Shown in pieces: positions 23,858 through 36,061 of a DNA stretch of 64,000 bases. A model generated the notes under the pieces. The model was not told the DNA's origin, ran no database searches, and saw only the letters and a program-made list of their open reading frames with translations. Each line of letters opens with the position of its first letter. Positions within the stretch are counted from its first letter, which is position 1. Source of the DNA: Diospyros lotus (lineage: Eukaryota; Streptophyta; Magnoliopsida; Ericales; Ebenaceae); NCBI RefSeq assembly GCF_014633365.1, contig NC_068352.1, positions 1,178,001 to 1,242,000 of the forward strand. The letters are read 5' to 3'. A program made the translations under genes and the position numbers.

Positions 23858-24691
23858 TTGTTAAAATCGGGATTTTAAGTGGGATCGACAAAGGGTCCAT
23901 AAAATCGTATCGTAAAATCGAATCGTAAAATCATAAGATTTTAGAGATAATTAAAAATACCCTTTAATTTTTGTAAATATATGTTTATAATAACATAATT
24001 TTGTAGAAAATGAATTAATATCATTTAATAACCTAATTATTCCTTATTATAATTCAAAAGATGATATTTTCAAAATATAGCTCAAAAACTAGCAGGTTGG
24101 TATAGGCAATTTAAAGGCAAAATATAGGTAATTTAGAGGTAAAATATAGCTTAAAATTCTTTAGATGATGCTTCCAACGTCTTCCATTAGATTTAGATTG
24201 TAATTTTTTCTTGATTTAACATTGATTAAATCAAGTAATATCCCGATTTAGAGTTGGATGGTCTATTAATTAATTACTTGTTTGTCTTGATTTACTTATG
24301 CAATCAATGTTAAATCAAGTAAAAATTATAATTTAAATCAAGTAAATTGGAACTTATGCAATTAATGTAGATGTTATGTGACATTGGAACTTATGCAATC
24401 AATGTTAAATCAAGTTCTAATTTAGAGGCAAAATATAACAATTCATTGCATAAGTTCCAATGTCAGATGCTATGTGACATTGAGACGTTGGAAGCATCCT
24501 CTAAATTACAACTTAAATCAATGAAGGTCTTTGAATTATAAAATCGTTTTGGGATTTCTGAAGCGTAAAATCGTACATGTAAAATCGAGATTTTATAGGA
24601 TTTTATCCCAAATTGGATTTTACATGGGATTTGAATCGTTTGGGGGTCTTCGAATCGTAAAATCGTACGCATAAAATCGGGATTTTAACAA
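23858..24691. mobile_element. Inverted-repeat element, 834 bp, family uncertain
   Basis: The ends read TTGTTAAAATCGGGATTTTA and, inverted, TTGTTAAAATCCCGATTTTA. The motif 'aaaatcg' recurs about ten times near both ends, which suggests subterminal binding repeats. No convincing target duplication flanks it and no ORF is present. It could be a decayed MULE or hAT derivative. Confidence 0.55.
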
Positions 24692-24839
24692 CAATGGCCG
24701 AGAGTGTTGCGAGGATGTGAAAATCAACTTGCCTTGTCCTTTTTGTTGTGCATAAAGAAAAGAAGAAAGAAAAAAAAAATAGACACTTGACTCTTGATTT
24801 GAGTAATGTGTCTATCAATTGTTTATGATGTGTCATAAG

Positions 24840-25330
24840 TCAAGACTTATAAGAGTGTAAAGGTTCAAAAAGGCTTAAAAATGACAAAGTCTGAAACACG
24901 AAAAGAAAAACACCTTAAAACTCAAAAAACTACTCATGTTGTTACAGTATCAAGAAAAATAATACTAACAAGTAAGGCTTCAGAAAACTAGAAGGTCTCC
25001 CAAAGACCTCCCTATCTCACAGGGAAGTCCTGACTAATGTGCGAAAACATAATGTAAAAAGTGCATCTGAAAAACTCATAACAAATAAGGCTTATCTATG
25101 AGAAGTCCAAATCCTAGTTGATTTTGGAATACCATGGATACTTATCCTCAAACCTCAAGTTCCTCTATACATAGAAGAACCCTCATTCCAAAAAGGTATG
25201 CCACTGCTAATACTTATTCAAGAGCTCTATAATTTCTTTAACCATTCTCAAGAATCTGATTTAAGCATTAGAGTGGTCGCGTATGGATTACCTTGTGCTC
25301 CATGACGGTATTCTTCCTTATAGGAATTTA
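24840..25330 (+). repeat. LTR-like fragment related to repeat X
   Basis: 'cctctatacatagaagaacc' followed about 110 bases later by 'gatttaagcattagagtgg' and 'ccttgtgctcc' parallels the TATA and downstream tracts of the X copies at 2105, 4436 and 58480. The similarity is loose and the ends are not defined. Confidence 0.35.
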
Positions 25331-26500
25331 TTGGCTTGAAGACGATTCCCCAATATATAAATTATATTAATGTATTTATAAATAAAGTTGTTCACAAGCT
25401 ATTCGTGAACTTCTAATCGGACATATTTATGAGTCTTTAATTAAGCCTATTAGGTATTCATAAGTTTTTAATTAAACATATTTGTTAGTTTTAACAAACC
25501 AAACTTTACTGCGCTCAAACTCGACATGTTTACAAATAGACCTTTAAAGTTAAATTCAATATTGACTCATTTCCCTTCACGAATGAATTCGAATAAGATT
25601 TTATCAAGCCAAACACCGAAGCGCTCACGAATGACTCGATTCATTTGCGACCATATTTTTAGTGTTATGGAACCTTGTCAATAAAATAATTTTTAAAAAA
25701 CCTTTTATGTATTTTGTTTAAAAAAGAAAAAGTAACTAGATTAATAAAATTTGAACACGTGATTACATTAAGATTCATTTTGTTTAAAAATTTATCTAAG
25801 AAATTAGAAGGCAAACTATTACTGTCAAGCACGAACTAATAAATCTTTATTTAAAATTTGTTACTTTTTTTTATAGAGACCATTCCCAATGTTTTTTATT
25901 CTAAATATATATGATTATAATACGCTAATATATTTTAAATCTTGATTTTAGTCTTCAAACATTTATATTAAGTGATAAAATGTTTAAAAAGTAAAGTATT
26001 TGTCTTCAACTAACAAGATATTTAAAAAAATAAAAATAAATCAAATATGACAAAAGACACTTTTCTTAAAAAATACATATATTTATTACACCTTAAACAT
26101 AAATATTAACTCTCGTTGTTTTAATTACAATCATGAATCTGTATTTTTGAGTCAATTTAACCTCTATACCTTGACTCTTTTTTTTTTTTGGAATGATAAC
26201 TCAAGTTTTTTATTATTTTAATTACATTTCTGAACTTATATTTTTTTTATCAATTTAACTCACATGAGTGTGACGCGTAATTTGTCTTCTCATTTATTTT
26301 TTTTATACATAAAAATATATGAGTTAAATTAACTCAAAAATACAAAATTAAATGTATAATCAAAATAATAAAAAATTTAAAATATTATATAAAAAATTAA
26401 AATATAGAGATTAAATTAACTTAAAAATTAAGTTTATATGTATAATTAAAATAACTAAAAATAAGTTCATGTGACTACAAATTGGGGAGAGAAAAATATG
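25331..26500. other. AT-rich intergenic region
   Basis: No ORF, RNA gene or repeat boundary is visible. The region separates the repeat block from the zinc-finger gene and presumably includes the distal part of that gene's promoter. Confidence 0.5.
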
Positions 26501-27020
26501 ATTTGGCCATTTTCGATTCACATTGGATTTGTCCCTTTCAGTGTTGGTTAGTGGCATTTATTGGCGTCTATGCACCAGGCTTTTCATGTGGATGGCTGTC
26601 ATCTTCTCCAAAACCCAGAGATTCTCTCCTTTTTCTCTGATGTCCTTTGTCTTCTCCTTCAAATGGCTTCTCCTTCCCACCCTTTCTCTTCCAGACCACC
26701 CTTTCCGGGAAAAAGCTCCATACACCCCCTTCATGATGCCCATTAATCTTCCGTTATTTTCTTGGAAAATATTTTGGATCTTTGCTTGATGGGTTTTCCT
26801 GAGCAACTTTGATTCGATTTCTTTCCCAACTGCCGCTAAGGGTTCCGGCGAGTGGAAAGGAAGTTGCAGAACGGGCAATGTACTAATAAAGCAGCCCTTT
26901 TCAGCTTTCATGGAGGAAAAGCATGGAAAATGGCATGCTGTCGGGATTAAGAAGTTCCTGGAGATTGGATTGAAGGGTACAAATTGCAGAGATATTTGAA
27001 GCCAAATCGGAGGATAAGAA
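26501..27020 (+). promoter_or_regulatory. Probable promoter and 5' leader of the zinc-finger gene
   Basis: Base composition shifts here from AT-rich to mixed, C/T-rich sequence on the coding strand, as is common for plant 5' untranslated regions. No clear TATA box is visible. Several upstream ATGs occur, so a long leader would contain short uORFs. The minus-strand ORF of 250 codons over 26558-27310 is antisense to this region and to the gene's first exon, and has no recognisable domain. Confidence 0.4.
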
Positions 27021-28587
27021 ATGCCAACAGTTTGGATGTATCTGAAGAGATCTTTACACTGCAAATCGGCGCCATCAGATGTCCATGATCCGAAGAGCAA
27101 GAGACAGTTGCGAGCAATCTTGACGAGGAAAGCAAGGAGATCAGGCTGCTCAAGATCCATAGCGAACCTCAAAGATGTCATCCATGGAAGCACAAGGCGG
27201 TTGGAAAGGCCACCGAGCTGCAGCCCAAGATCCATAGGCAGCAATGAATTCCTCAACCCAATAACCCATGAAGTGATTCTGAGCAACTCGAGATGTGAGC
27301 TCAAAATCACCGGCTTTGGTGGTTTTCAGGAAGAACCCGGCGACGGCGGCGGTTCAACATTTGTGGGTACTTTAAGGCCTGGGACGCCTGGCCCTGGAGG
27401 TCACCCCACGATGCACTATTTCAACCCTGCATTTAGGGCATCAACGAATCAGAGAAGGGAAGGCTTTGGGTTTGGTGGTTCTGCCATTTCCGTCGGCGGC
27501 TCAGCCGGCGGAAGAGGAGGAGGAGGAAGCAAAGGGAAATCGGCTGTGACATGTCACAAGTGTGGAGAGGAGTTTGGGAAATGGGAAGCTTTGGAAGCTC
27601 ATCATCTTTCCAAGCATGCCGGTAAGAAGATTATGCTTCTCTTTTAGGCTCTTGTTCTGATGATTTGGTTTATCTTCCAAAAGGACAATTGGGTCGTTCT
27701 GTTCTTCTAAACAGACAATTGGGTCGTAGTTTGTTCCAGATCTTAGGTTTGAAAGTTCCAATTCAAACCACCAATTTCATACCGGTCGACTCCTTTCTCC
27801 GATCCTACTTCATAGTCCAAAAAGGGATGTCGTGGATGGGGGGATTTCCCCTTCACACCCAGTCGGTACATAAATCATTACCTATTTAGATTTGCTTGTC
27901 AACGGCCATAAATCCATGCTTTATCGTGCAGTTACTGAGCTCGACGAGGGAGACTCGTCTCGAAAGATTGTCGAGATAATTTGTCGAACGAGCTGGCAAA
28001 AGTCCGAGAGTCCCTGCGGCCGGATCGACAAGGTTTTGAGGGTTCACAACATGCACAAGACTCTCGCTCGGTTTGAAGAATACAGGGAAACAGTGAAGCT
28101 CAATGCCAGCAAACTAGCCAAGAAAAACCCGCGGTGTCTAGCTGACGGGAACGAGCTGCTGAGGTTCTACGGCACCACCGTGGCATGCTCCCTCGGCTCC
28201 AACGGCACATCTCACCTTTGTACGTTTAACAGATGTCGTCTTTGTCGCATTATACGAAATGGCTTCTCCACCAAAGAGGACCTAACGGGTGGAATAGGCG
28301 TTTTCACCACGTCTACAAGTGGGAGAGCGTTCGAATCTACATCACTAGACGAAGACAAAGACAAAAACAAAAACGAAAACGATTTGTGCATGAGGAAAGC
28401 TTTGATAGTCTGCAGAGTGATCGCGGGTAGGGTTCACAAACCACTGGAGAATATACGAGAAATTGTGGGGCAGGCGGGGTTCGACTCGTTGGCTGGGAAA
28501 ATGGGGCTTTATGCCAACATTGAGGAGCTCTATTTGCTCGACCCCAAAGCTCTCCTTCCTTGCTTTGTGGTAATCTGCAAACCCTAG
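27021..28587 (+). CDS. Plant C2H2-like zinc-finger protein with a C-terminal ADP-ribosyltransferase-like region
   Basis: Two exons, 27021-27621 and 27932-28587, join in frame (G|TT makes Val201) with a GT-AG intron of 310 bases, giving 418 codons. I chose the ATG at 27021 because the opening MPTVWMYLKRSLHCKS is the usual start of this plant family as I know it. Order: conserved N-terminus (1-100), Gly-rich stretch (about 130-175), one C2H2 finger (C178, C181, H194, H199). A conserved C-terminal domain (about 205-418) then contains LLRFYGTT (276-283), CRIIRNGF (305-312) and GGIGVFTTSTSGRA (320-333). That last arrangement resembles the fold of PARP-type ADP-ribosyltransferases; the position where I expect histidine is Tyr280. 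An acidic, Asn/Lys-rich insert (about 339-352) is probably a loop. Its biochemical role is unknown; a nuclear location is inferred from the finger. The reading frame is fully open, so the gene looks functional. Confidence 0.9.
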
Positions 28588-29292
28588 ATTGTTTTCGTGG
28601 AGGTTGTGTGAAGCATTACTGCTTTTGGAAGAGATGGTTTACTCTAATATGCAACTTTTTAGCCGTCAAGTAGAGTTTCCTTCTTTGTTTTTCGATTCTT
28701 CATTTTGCAAGTTCGACACAAAAATACAGAAATAGGTTCATTGTTGATTTTTCGTATTCTAAGTTTCATGTTCACTTTCTTTTGTTCTCGTACCTTTCTC
28801 TCGTTGTAGCTTGACACGACTCTTTCTATAGGTTATACAAAAATACAAATTGAACACGAATAAATAAAAAATAAAACACACACACAAAACTAAACTTTTT
28901 AGTTTTGTATAAGATGGATCGACCTATTTATATCTTGACAAATTTTATCATTTCTACTAACAAAAAATTAAAAAAAAAATCTTGAACGAGACAAAGTAGG
29001 ACCACATGGGTTGTATTAAATGAACATGGACATAGGTTGCATGTGACTTCTGTGACAAATGATAGTAGTTGGAATTATAAGACGTGAGAATATTTGAGGA
29101 TGCAAAAATGTACATTTTTGTCATTACTTGGACACTAAAGGACAATTGGTCCTATAGTTTTGTTGGCATTGGTGAGAGTTTAACTCGGACGATGTTGAGA
29201 TAAAAGTGAGTTTTCTAACGGAAGGGTAACTAGATACAATAAAATATGTTACTTCTGATAGTGAGTTTCAATTAATCTCAATTTCTCCTCTT
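28588..29292. other. 3' flank of the zinc-finger gene and AT-rich spacer
   Basis: No second gene is visible. AATAAA-like strings occur at about 28858-28872 and may serve polyadenylation, although they lie 270 bases past the stop. The sequence runs into an assembly gap. Confidence 0.4.
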
Positions 29293-29392
29293 NNNNNNNN
29301 NNNNNNNNNNNNNNNNNNNNNNNNNNNNNNNNNNNNNNNNNNNNNNNNNNNNNNNNNNNNNNNNNNNNNNNNNNNNNNNNNNNNNNNNNNNN
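29293..29392. other. Assembly gap, exactly 100 N
   Basis: One hundred N at the point where sequence changes from intergenic DNA to the middle of a gypsy pol gene. One hundred is a conventional placeholder length, so the true size is unknown. The missing sequence should include the 5' LTR, gag, protease and most of the reverse transcriptase of the element to the right. Confidence 0.98.
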
Positions 29393-31421
29393 CTTCCAAC
29401 AACTCAAGGCTAAAATGATATCCTTACTCATTTTAGCCTTACCCGACTTTGAGAAGCCCTTCATCATTGAAGCTGATTCCTCGGGGGCATGGAATGGGGG
29501 CTGTTTTGATGCAAGAACAAAGGCCGATCGCTAATTTCAGCCAAGCGTTCAGTCAGTGGGGAGGAAGAAATCAGTTTATGAAAGAGAACTCATGACCATA
29601 GTGTTTGCGGTGCAAAAAATGAAGGCACTACTTGTTAGGCAGGAATTTTTTATTAGAACGGATCAAAAAAGCCTCAAGTACTTAATGGAGCAACGGGAGA
29701 TAAGTCCTGAATATTTGAAATGGATGGTAAAGTTGATTGGATACCAATTTTAGATACATTATCGAGCTGGATGGAGAATAAGGCAGCTGATGGGCTGTCC
29801 AGAATCTGCCACACAGCAGCTTTGATGGCTTTGACAGTGCTAGGGTGGTCCAATTGGAGCAGGTGGCAAGCGAGGTAAACGCTAATGCAAGGCCGCAAAA
29901 AATTATCCAGGAGTTACAAGTGACCCCTCCTGCCATCCTAATTTTCAAATGGTGGACAAGTATCTCGTCTACAAGGGACGACTTTACTTACCCAAGGGAT
30001 CCGCACTAATTCCGTTGATACTCCAGGAAGGGCATGATGGGAGCGTGGGAGGTCATTCGGGGTTTTTAAAAACTACAAAAGGGTGTCGGCGAATGTTTTA
30101 TTGGCTGGGTATGAAGAGATGTGCATCAGTATGTAAGTGAGTGTTCGACTTGTCAACAAAACAAATATATAACCTTGTCATCAAGGGGGACTACTACAGC
30201 CACTACCAATTCCTAACCAGATTTGGGAAGACATCGTCATGGACTTTATTAAAGGACTCTCAAAATCTAACAAGGTGGACTCGATCTTGGTTGTGGTGGA
30301 TCAACTTAGCAAGTATGGGCATTTTATTGGCCTTAAATAGTTGGGGATGTGGCTGGAACTTTTATCAGGGAAGTGGTGAGGCTCCATGGAGTTCCTAGGT
30401 CCATTGTGTTAGATAGAGACAAAACATTTTGAGCAGATTTTGGGAGGAGATTTTTTGACTATAGGGCACCAAACTCAAAAGAAGTACAGCTTATCATCCA
30501 CAAACGGATGGGCAAAACGAGGTACTCAACTAGACTTTGGAAACCTACTTGAGATGTTTTGCTTCCTCCAAACCAAAGGCATGGTTCACTTGGTTACCAT
30601 GGGCTGAATTATGGTACAATACCTCTTATCACACAGCTCCCAAGTTAACTCCCTTCCAAGTGGTGTATGGGAGAGAACTGCCTCCCTTAGTGAGGTTTGA
30701 GAAAGGAACTACCCCTGTCTTGATGGTAGGGCAGCAAATGATTGAAAGGGATGTGATCCTAGATGAACTGAAGGCGCAACTTTAGAGGGCAACAGGAAAT
30801 AATGAAGAAGAGAGCAGATGGGGAAAGAAGGGATGTGAAGTTCCAAGTAGGAGACTTAGTATATTTGAAATTAAGACCGTATCGACAAAGGTCTTTGGTT
30901 GCCAGTGCAAATGAGAAACTAGCGGCATGCTATCATGGTTGTTTGAGATTGAGAGGAGGAGGTAGGTCCTGTAGCTTACCAGTTGAAACTCAACTGCATC
31001 ACATTGCCAACTCCACCCTACATTTCACATGTCCCAACTACGGGAGGCTAAGGGTGTAATGAAGGCCACGATGGAGCTTCCCAAACAACTTAATGAAGAC
31101 CTGAAAATGATGGTGGAACCATCAGCGGTGCTAGGAGTACTGTCGGGGGATGGCAGGAACATGCAAGGAGCAGAAGTGTTGATTCAGTGGAAGGGCCTTC
31201 CACCATTGGAAGCCACTTGGGAGCCCTACTCAGTGATCCAGCAGCAGTTTCCATTTTTCCACCTTGAGGACAAGGTGAAAGTTGGGGGAGGGAGTATTGA
31301 TAGACCACTAATTCACTGGACATATCAAAGGCATCAAGGAATCAGGGATAGTTTGGGAATTAAGGGAATTAGACTGGTGGTTGTAACAACCAGTCTGTTA
31401 GAGGAGGGGTAGAACAAGAAT
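29393..31421 (+). pseudogene. Ty3/gypsy chromovirus pol relic: RNase H, integrase, chromodomain
   Basis: Plus strand, broken by frameshifts and stops. RNase H starts at about 29430 (L-P-D-F-E-K-P-F-I-I-E-A-D, then V-Y-E-R-E-L-M-T-I-V-F-A-V-Q and R-T-D-Q-K-S-L-K). The integrase zinc region is at 29949-30160 (H-x-G..G-G-H-S-G, then C-S-T-C-Q-Q). The integrase core is at 30210-30790 ([17 protein letters not shown], and W-Y-N-T-S-Y-H-T-A). A chromodomain-like end lies at 31165-31290 (V-L-I-Q-W-K-G-L-P-P-L-E-A-T-W-E). The C-terminal chromodomain identifies the chromovirus branch, in which it guides integration into marked chromatin. The 5' part is lost in the gap. The element is inactive. Confidence 0.88.
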
Positions 31422-31625
31422 TGTAAGGTTATGTAAAACCTGCATGTGCGGATTCCAATTCTGTTAGAGAATGAGAAAATAAAAGAAAGGTGGAGGAGGT
31501 GAGGAGGGGTGAAGAATTTTTCAAAAAGTATGAGAGATTAAGAGCCTCTCGAATTACCCTATTTTCTTTCTTTTTCGACTATAATTGGGTTGGAACTGTT
31601 TCCTATTGAATCAAGTCATCTTACA
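31422..31625 (+). repeat. Probable 3' LTR of the chromovirus, 204 bp, with upstream polypurine tract
   Basis: It starts TGTAAG and ends CTTACA, a 6-base perfect inverted terminal pair. It is preceded by the purine-rich 'gaggaggggtagaacaagaa' (31401-31420), as expected for the plus-strand primer. The 5' LTR needed for confirmation is in or beyond the gap. An alternative left edge is TGTAACAACC at 31382. Confidence 0.55.
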
Positions 31626-31659
31626 ATTCTTAGAAGTCTACCACTATATCTGACCAAAA

Positions 31660-31850
31660 TAGAAAAACTTTGCTTAATAACTGCTTGGGGGCATCCCCCA
31701 ATGCACGAGGTTCGCTCATTTGCAAGAGTCCAAGAGGGTCTTTTTGATGCAATCTTATCTTTGTTCTGTGAAGAGGACAGTTTCCACAACTCGAATCCTT
31801 GAACTTCTAGTCACAAAAGAGCCATCTTATCGCTCCTACTGAGCCTCACC
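31660..31850 (-). mobile_element. tRNA-derived SINE, degraded
   Basis: The minus strand carries a B-box-like GGATTCGAGTT (31788-31798) followed by GTGGAAAC and, further on, CCTCGTGCATTGGGGGATGC. That order of phrases is typical of a widespread angiosperm SINE. The A-box side (AGCGATAAGATGGC) is also present. Ends and target duplication are not clear. It lies between the chromovirus LTR and the orphan reductase exon. Confidence 0.55.
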
Positions 31851-32292
31851 CCCTCCTTAATGCCTTTACCAATCAAAATCTTGGGACCAGTTTTCTTGTC
31901 TACAACAAACCATACAGATTCACCAAATTGAAAAAATTCCATAAATCCCTGCTAATTGTGCCCAAATCCCCTTCTTTTTAACTGAAAATCCTACTAATTC
32001 ACTCAAATTAGACAGGTTTGCATTGTGGTTCGGATCAATAACTAACTCAAAAAATTTGGGTAGAAAATTATCAATATGATGATCACAAAATTAACCCCCA
32101 TCCAAGACCACAATTAAATCCTAGCCACATCCCATCCGTAAATGTCACTCTCAGACCTGTACCAGTAAAATTAAAGCTCGTAGTGGAGTTGGGGCAAGAA
32201 GATCCTGTACATCTAATCAGTCAAGACGCTAATTCGATCGCCATTTCAAGCAAGCGAAAGGTCATAAGGAGGAGAAAGCGAAAAAGTACAAA
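31851..32292. other. Spacer left of the reductase exon
   Basis: This should contain intron 1 and exon 2 if the reductase gene on the minus strand were complete. I find no continuation of the reductase reading in any minus-strand frame. Confidence 0.45.
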
Positions 32293-32408
32293 CCAGGATC
32301 GCGAGCCGTGGCGTGGACGCCGAAGCCCCTTTGGAGGAGAGAGCGGACGAGCCATGAGCCTATGTATCCGGTGGCCCCCGTTACACAGTAAGCGATTTCA
32401 TCTTCCAT
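32293..32408 (-). pseudogene. Orphan first exon of a DFR/anthocyanidin-reductase-like NAD(P)-dependent reductase
   Basis: The minus strand opens at ATG 32408 and reads [19 protein letters not shown] and on to RDPG, ending at a GT donor at 32292-32291 (116 bases, 38 codons plus 2 bases). T-G-A-T-G-Y-I-G is the T-G-x-x-G-x-x-G dinucleotide-binding loop of the extended short-chain dehydrogenases that include dihydroflavonol and anthocyanidin reductases. The following H-A-T-A-R-D-P and the donor after it sit where exon 1 ends in that family. The expected second exon is absent from the 2.9 kb to the left before the gap, which holds a SINE and a chromovirus. The exon itself is undamaged. It may be the start of a gene with a very large intron, but more likely a fragment. 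Confidence 0.7.
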
Positions 32409-32798
32409 TTCCCCCTTTTTCACAGCTTCTTCTTCTCTGTTTCTTCTTGTTTTTTCTTCTTTCTTCTGAACAAACAGACGCTTCAACTTCTCACTGGCAA
32501 TGGCGGCGGACGTATTTTATGCATCAATTTGGTGGGTTTGTTTGTTGAATGGATCTCATCTGGTAAACCTTTCCAGATGATCATGAATTTTCTGAAATTC
32601 ACAACGATATTTGATGTGATTCATGTGAATATGCAAGGATTTGAACGTGCATGAATGTGCTAGATAATAGTAACGATTCAAATGCAAGAGAGTGTCAACG
32701 GCTTAAGATCTAAGATGGTTTAAACTTTAGACAATAGAGTTGATAGCGAAAGTTTCAGACCTTTACCTTTGACCATTTATAAGCTGGTAGCTTATTTA
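32409..32798. other. Upstream region of the reductase exon
   Basis: For the minus-strand exon this is 5' flank: a purine-rich leader at 32409-32470, then unremarkable sequence. No other gene is visible. Confidence 0.35.
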
Positions 32799-33375
32799 TT
32801 ATTAGTGTTTGATTTGAAGAAAAAGCTGGTTGACCAAGTAAATGACCATTGTACCCTCAATCTTTTGAGTAATTTTCAGTCTTGTCTTCTTCTTCAACCC
32901 TATCTTCTCACCCCTGCCCTATCACCACCAACTTTTTTGGCCATTACTATCGCCCCACCGTCCGTCATCATCGTCCCCCCACCGTTCCCCATCACCCCCA
33001 GCTTTTTCAAGCACCCATCGCCCCCATCGTCCGCAATCACCCGTCTCTTCCTTCGCCCCACCATCCATCATTGTCGTCCGTCCATCCGTCCGTCCGTCTC
33101 CGTCCTTAATTGTCTCTATGTATGTATGTAGATATTATATATAGTAATTTTAACATATATATTATATTAATATATTTTTAATTAATTTTAACATAAATAT
33201 ACAACAATAATTTATAATTAATTTGATTAAAAATGAATATTTGATGTATTTTTTTATATTATTTAATAACATATCTATTTTCATCCTTTTATCATATTAT
33301 GCTACCTTATCAACTATTTTAAATTAAACATGTAACTATTAATTAATAGCTTAAAATCACATTTAACCAAACATG
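32799..33375. repeat. Inverted, partial relative of the element at 33693
   Basis: About 33215-33375 is the reverse complement of about 33700-33860 with moderate divergence ('aactattaattaata' appears in both orientations). The C-rich stretch 32880-33110 parallels the G-rich stretch 34060-34305. Possible ends are GTGTTTGATTTGAA at 32799 and TTTAACCAAACAT near 33373. No clear target duplication was found. Confidence 0.5.
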
Positions 33376-33692
33376 TTATCAGTTTAAACCCTACCCAACT
33401 TAAACATTTTAAACAACTTTAACACTACCTAACTTAAAAATTCTAAAAAGAAAGCCCAATCTAAGCTTAAATCTTATGAAATTATGTAAACATGTTGCAT
33501 AAAACTCCATCATATGCCAAGCAGGGTCTTGTAACAATTACAATGAACATATGGTGTTTACACATACTCTAACCATGTAACTTAAAGGTGGAGCATTACA
33601 TCAATCACAAGTGACGTCCATGATCATACAAATCTCACCAAGAATCGTGGTTTTTGTGACTCCTGAGAATCTAATTGAAAAAAACTTTTTAC
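33376..33692. other. Spacer between two related inverted-repeat elements
   Basis: AT-rich, with no ORF or recognisable feature. Confidence 0.4.
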
Positions 33693-36061
33693 GGCTTAGT
33701 TTGGCTAGATTTTTATTTTTATAGCTTTTAAATTATTAATTAATAGTTATGTATTTAATTTGAAAGAACTGATAAGCTATCAAATCTTGATAAAAAGAAG
33801 AAAATAGACATGCTATTAAATAATATAAAAAATACATAAAATATTAATTTTTAATAATTTTCTAATAAATTAATATTAAATTGATAACATTTTACTATTA
33901 AAAAATATAGACATTAATTTTACTATCATAAATTAACACTGTATTAGTATAATTATTAAAAAAAATATGTTTTATTAATTAATATATATTATATGTTATA
34001 TATAAACTAAATATATGTTATTACGTATTATATATATAATGAAAAAAGTGAATGAGAAGGCCAACAACGAAAGAGGTGATGGGTGACAACGCATGAGGGG
34101 ACGATGATGGTAAAAGGAGGTGAAGTAGGCAGTGGGAGACACGACGATCCTGAGCGACTTACGGTGGCAGATCTAGAAGCAAAGGCGACGATGGCGATAG
34201 TGAAACGGCTTGTGGCGAGCAAACTGGGCTTGCAATGGCGGTGAATGAGCCAACTTACGACGATTGAGCTGGGCGACGGTGACAATAGTAATGGGGAAGG
34301 GCAACTATAGCACCCCAAATGCTACATAATTAATAAGAGAAAAACTATACTAAAAAATAATTAATTCTCATAAACTTGAAGTAAAATTGTTAAACTGTGT
34401 CATATCTCAAGGCAAACAAAACTCAACCAACAAAATGTACACTTAAATGAAATATTTCTCAATGCTAAAAATAAAATATATGACAATGTCTAAACTAGTC
34501 AACCATGACCCAGAAATTTTATAGGTATCGAGTAGCCTCCACGTACACACTGTTAGCGTCCCCCATTGCTACTACTAAGACCCGCCTCAGGAGCTACCTT
34601 ACTATGACCTGGAATGGTGAATAGTGCAAGGTAAGTCACAAGATTCAGCAAGTAATAAACAATGAAAGAAAGTTTAAAGTTGAGACAAAGAAAAGTCGAA
34701 CTCATAGATAATCGGTCATAACTTGAGGGATAACTGATCTCAATGTGAGGGAATTAATATATTGGAATATCTTGTATGGTTGCGTAGGTTCTCATATAGA
34801 TGTGGAACAAATAAACATAACTCATGCAGGTATATGTATGCAAAATTGGCCAAAGTCCATATATATAAAGAATAAGTCTCATACCTTCCTATTGTTGAAT
34901 CTGCAACCATAAATAGCAAACAAATATTCACTAGTGTCAAACACCACTATTCCATATCAAGGAGTGAATAGAAAAGAAATATCATCTCAATAGTATTACT
35001 AGAGCTACAGCCCCTCGCTACCGGTAATGGGTAATCTCAAAGAACTAAGCTCATGGTATCTCCTCATGGACTATGACGCATAAATGCCACATACTCAAAT
35101 ACGTGCTAACACACAATATGACATACTCCAAGTAATCTCATGCTCAATGCGCATACAATATGAATGTACATAAACTCAAATAATCTCAAGTAAATGCATG
35201 TGTCACATTTCTCAATTGTCTTCATAACATAATTATTTTAATTGGAGTAATGGATCCAATAGTATTTCATTTAATTGAAACTCAATGATATATAATATAT
35301 CTCAAGTCTTATGACATTAAGGATAAGCTAGATGTATAAAACTTGCTTAAAAATTATTTATGAACTATAAGTGTTCATTAAATCTCATTAAACTTTATTA
35401 ATAACATTTTGAATTTAATTTTAAAACTTGCTAAGAAGGAACAATTAAATTATAACAAAAATAATTAAATTAATTAGAATCAAATTCGATGCTACAGTGA
35501 GAACGCTACTATGTAATCGCTACAGTAACAGCGCTACAGTGCAATTGCTACAGTATCCCTGCTTATTATTTGAAGCTCTTTACGGAGAACATGTCTCAGC
35601 AATTCCAGCCACCTATATATATATTATATTATATGTGCATATAACTCCACCTACAACGACTACACCACTTAAAATAACACTTTGGGATGATCAAACCCAA
35701 TAGAAAAGGATGAGTTATGGGATCAAACAAGGATAGATTGAATCACAGGTCATGCCCACTTGGAATAATGCACTCTCTGCAACTGAACATGTGCTTATAT
35801 ATATATATATATATATCAATCAACTCACTACAAGTTACATCGTTCCGAAAGAAAGTTTTAGGAGAATAATCCCAAACGATGAAGAATAAATCATGACTTC
35901 GCTTAACACTAGGAATTCAAGAATCATCAAGATTTAACCCATTGTCAATCCTCTATAAAATATTACTCCACTGTTACACATGAACATAAGCACATATAAA
36001 TATATATTGCTCAAATTATAGAGCCTCCAAGAGTAGAAAAACATGATAGAAATGTCATACG

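Noticed and set aside
23700..23860. Possible second SINE ('gtatttgaatctc' as a B-box-like string)
   Set aside because: The A-box side, tail and target duplication are not convincing.
26558..27310. 250-codon minus-strand ORF antisense to the zinc-finger gene
   Set aside because: It overlaps the first exon and leader of a gene with clear family motifs on the other strand, has no recognisable domain, and looks like a shadow frame.
29249..29467. ORF that runs through the N gap
   Set aside because: Its middle is unknown sequence; the ends belong to different features.
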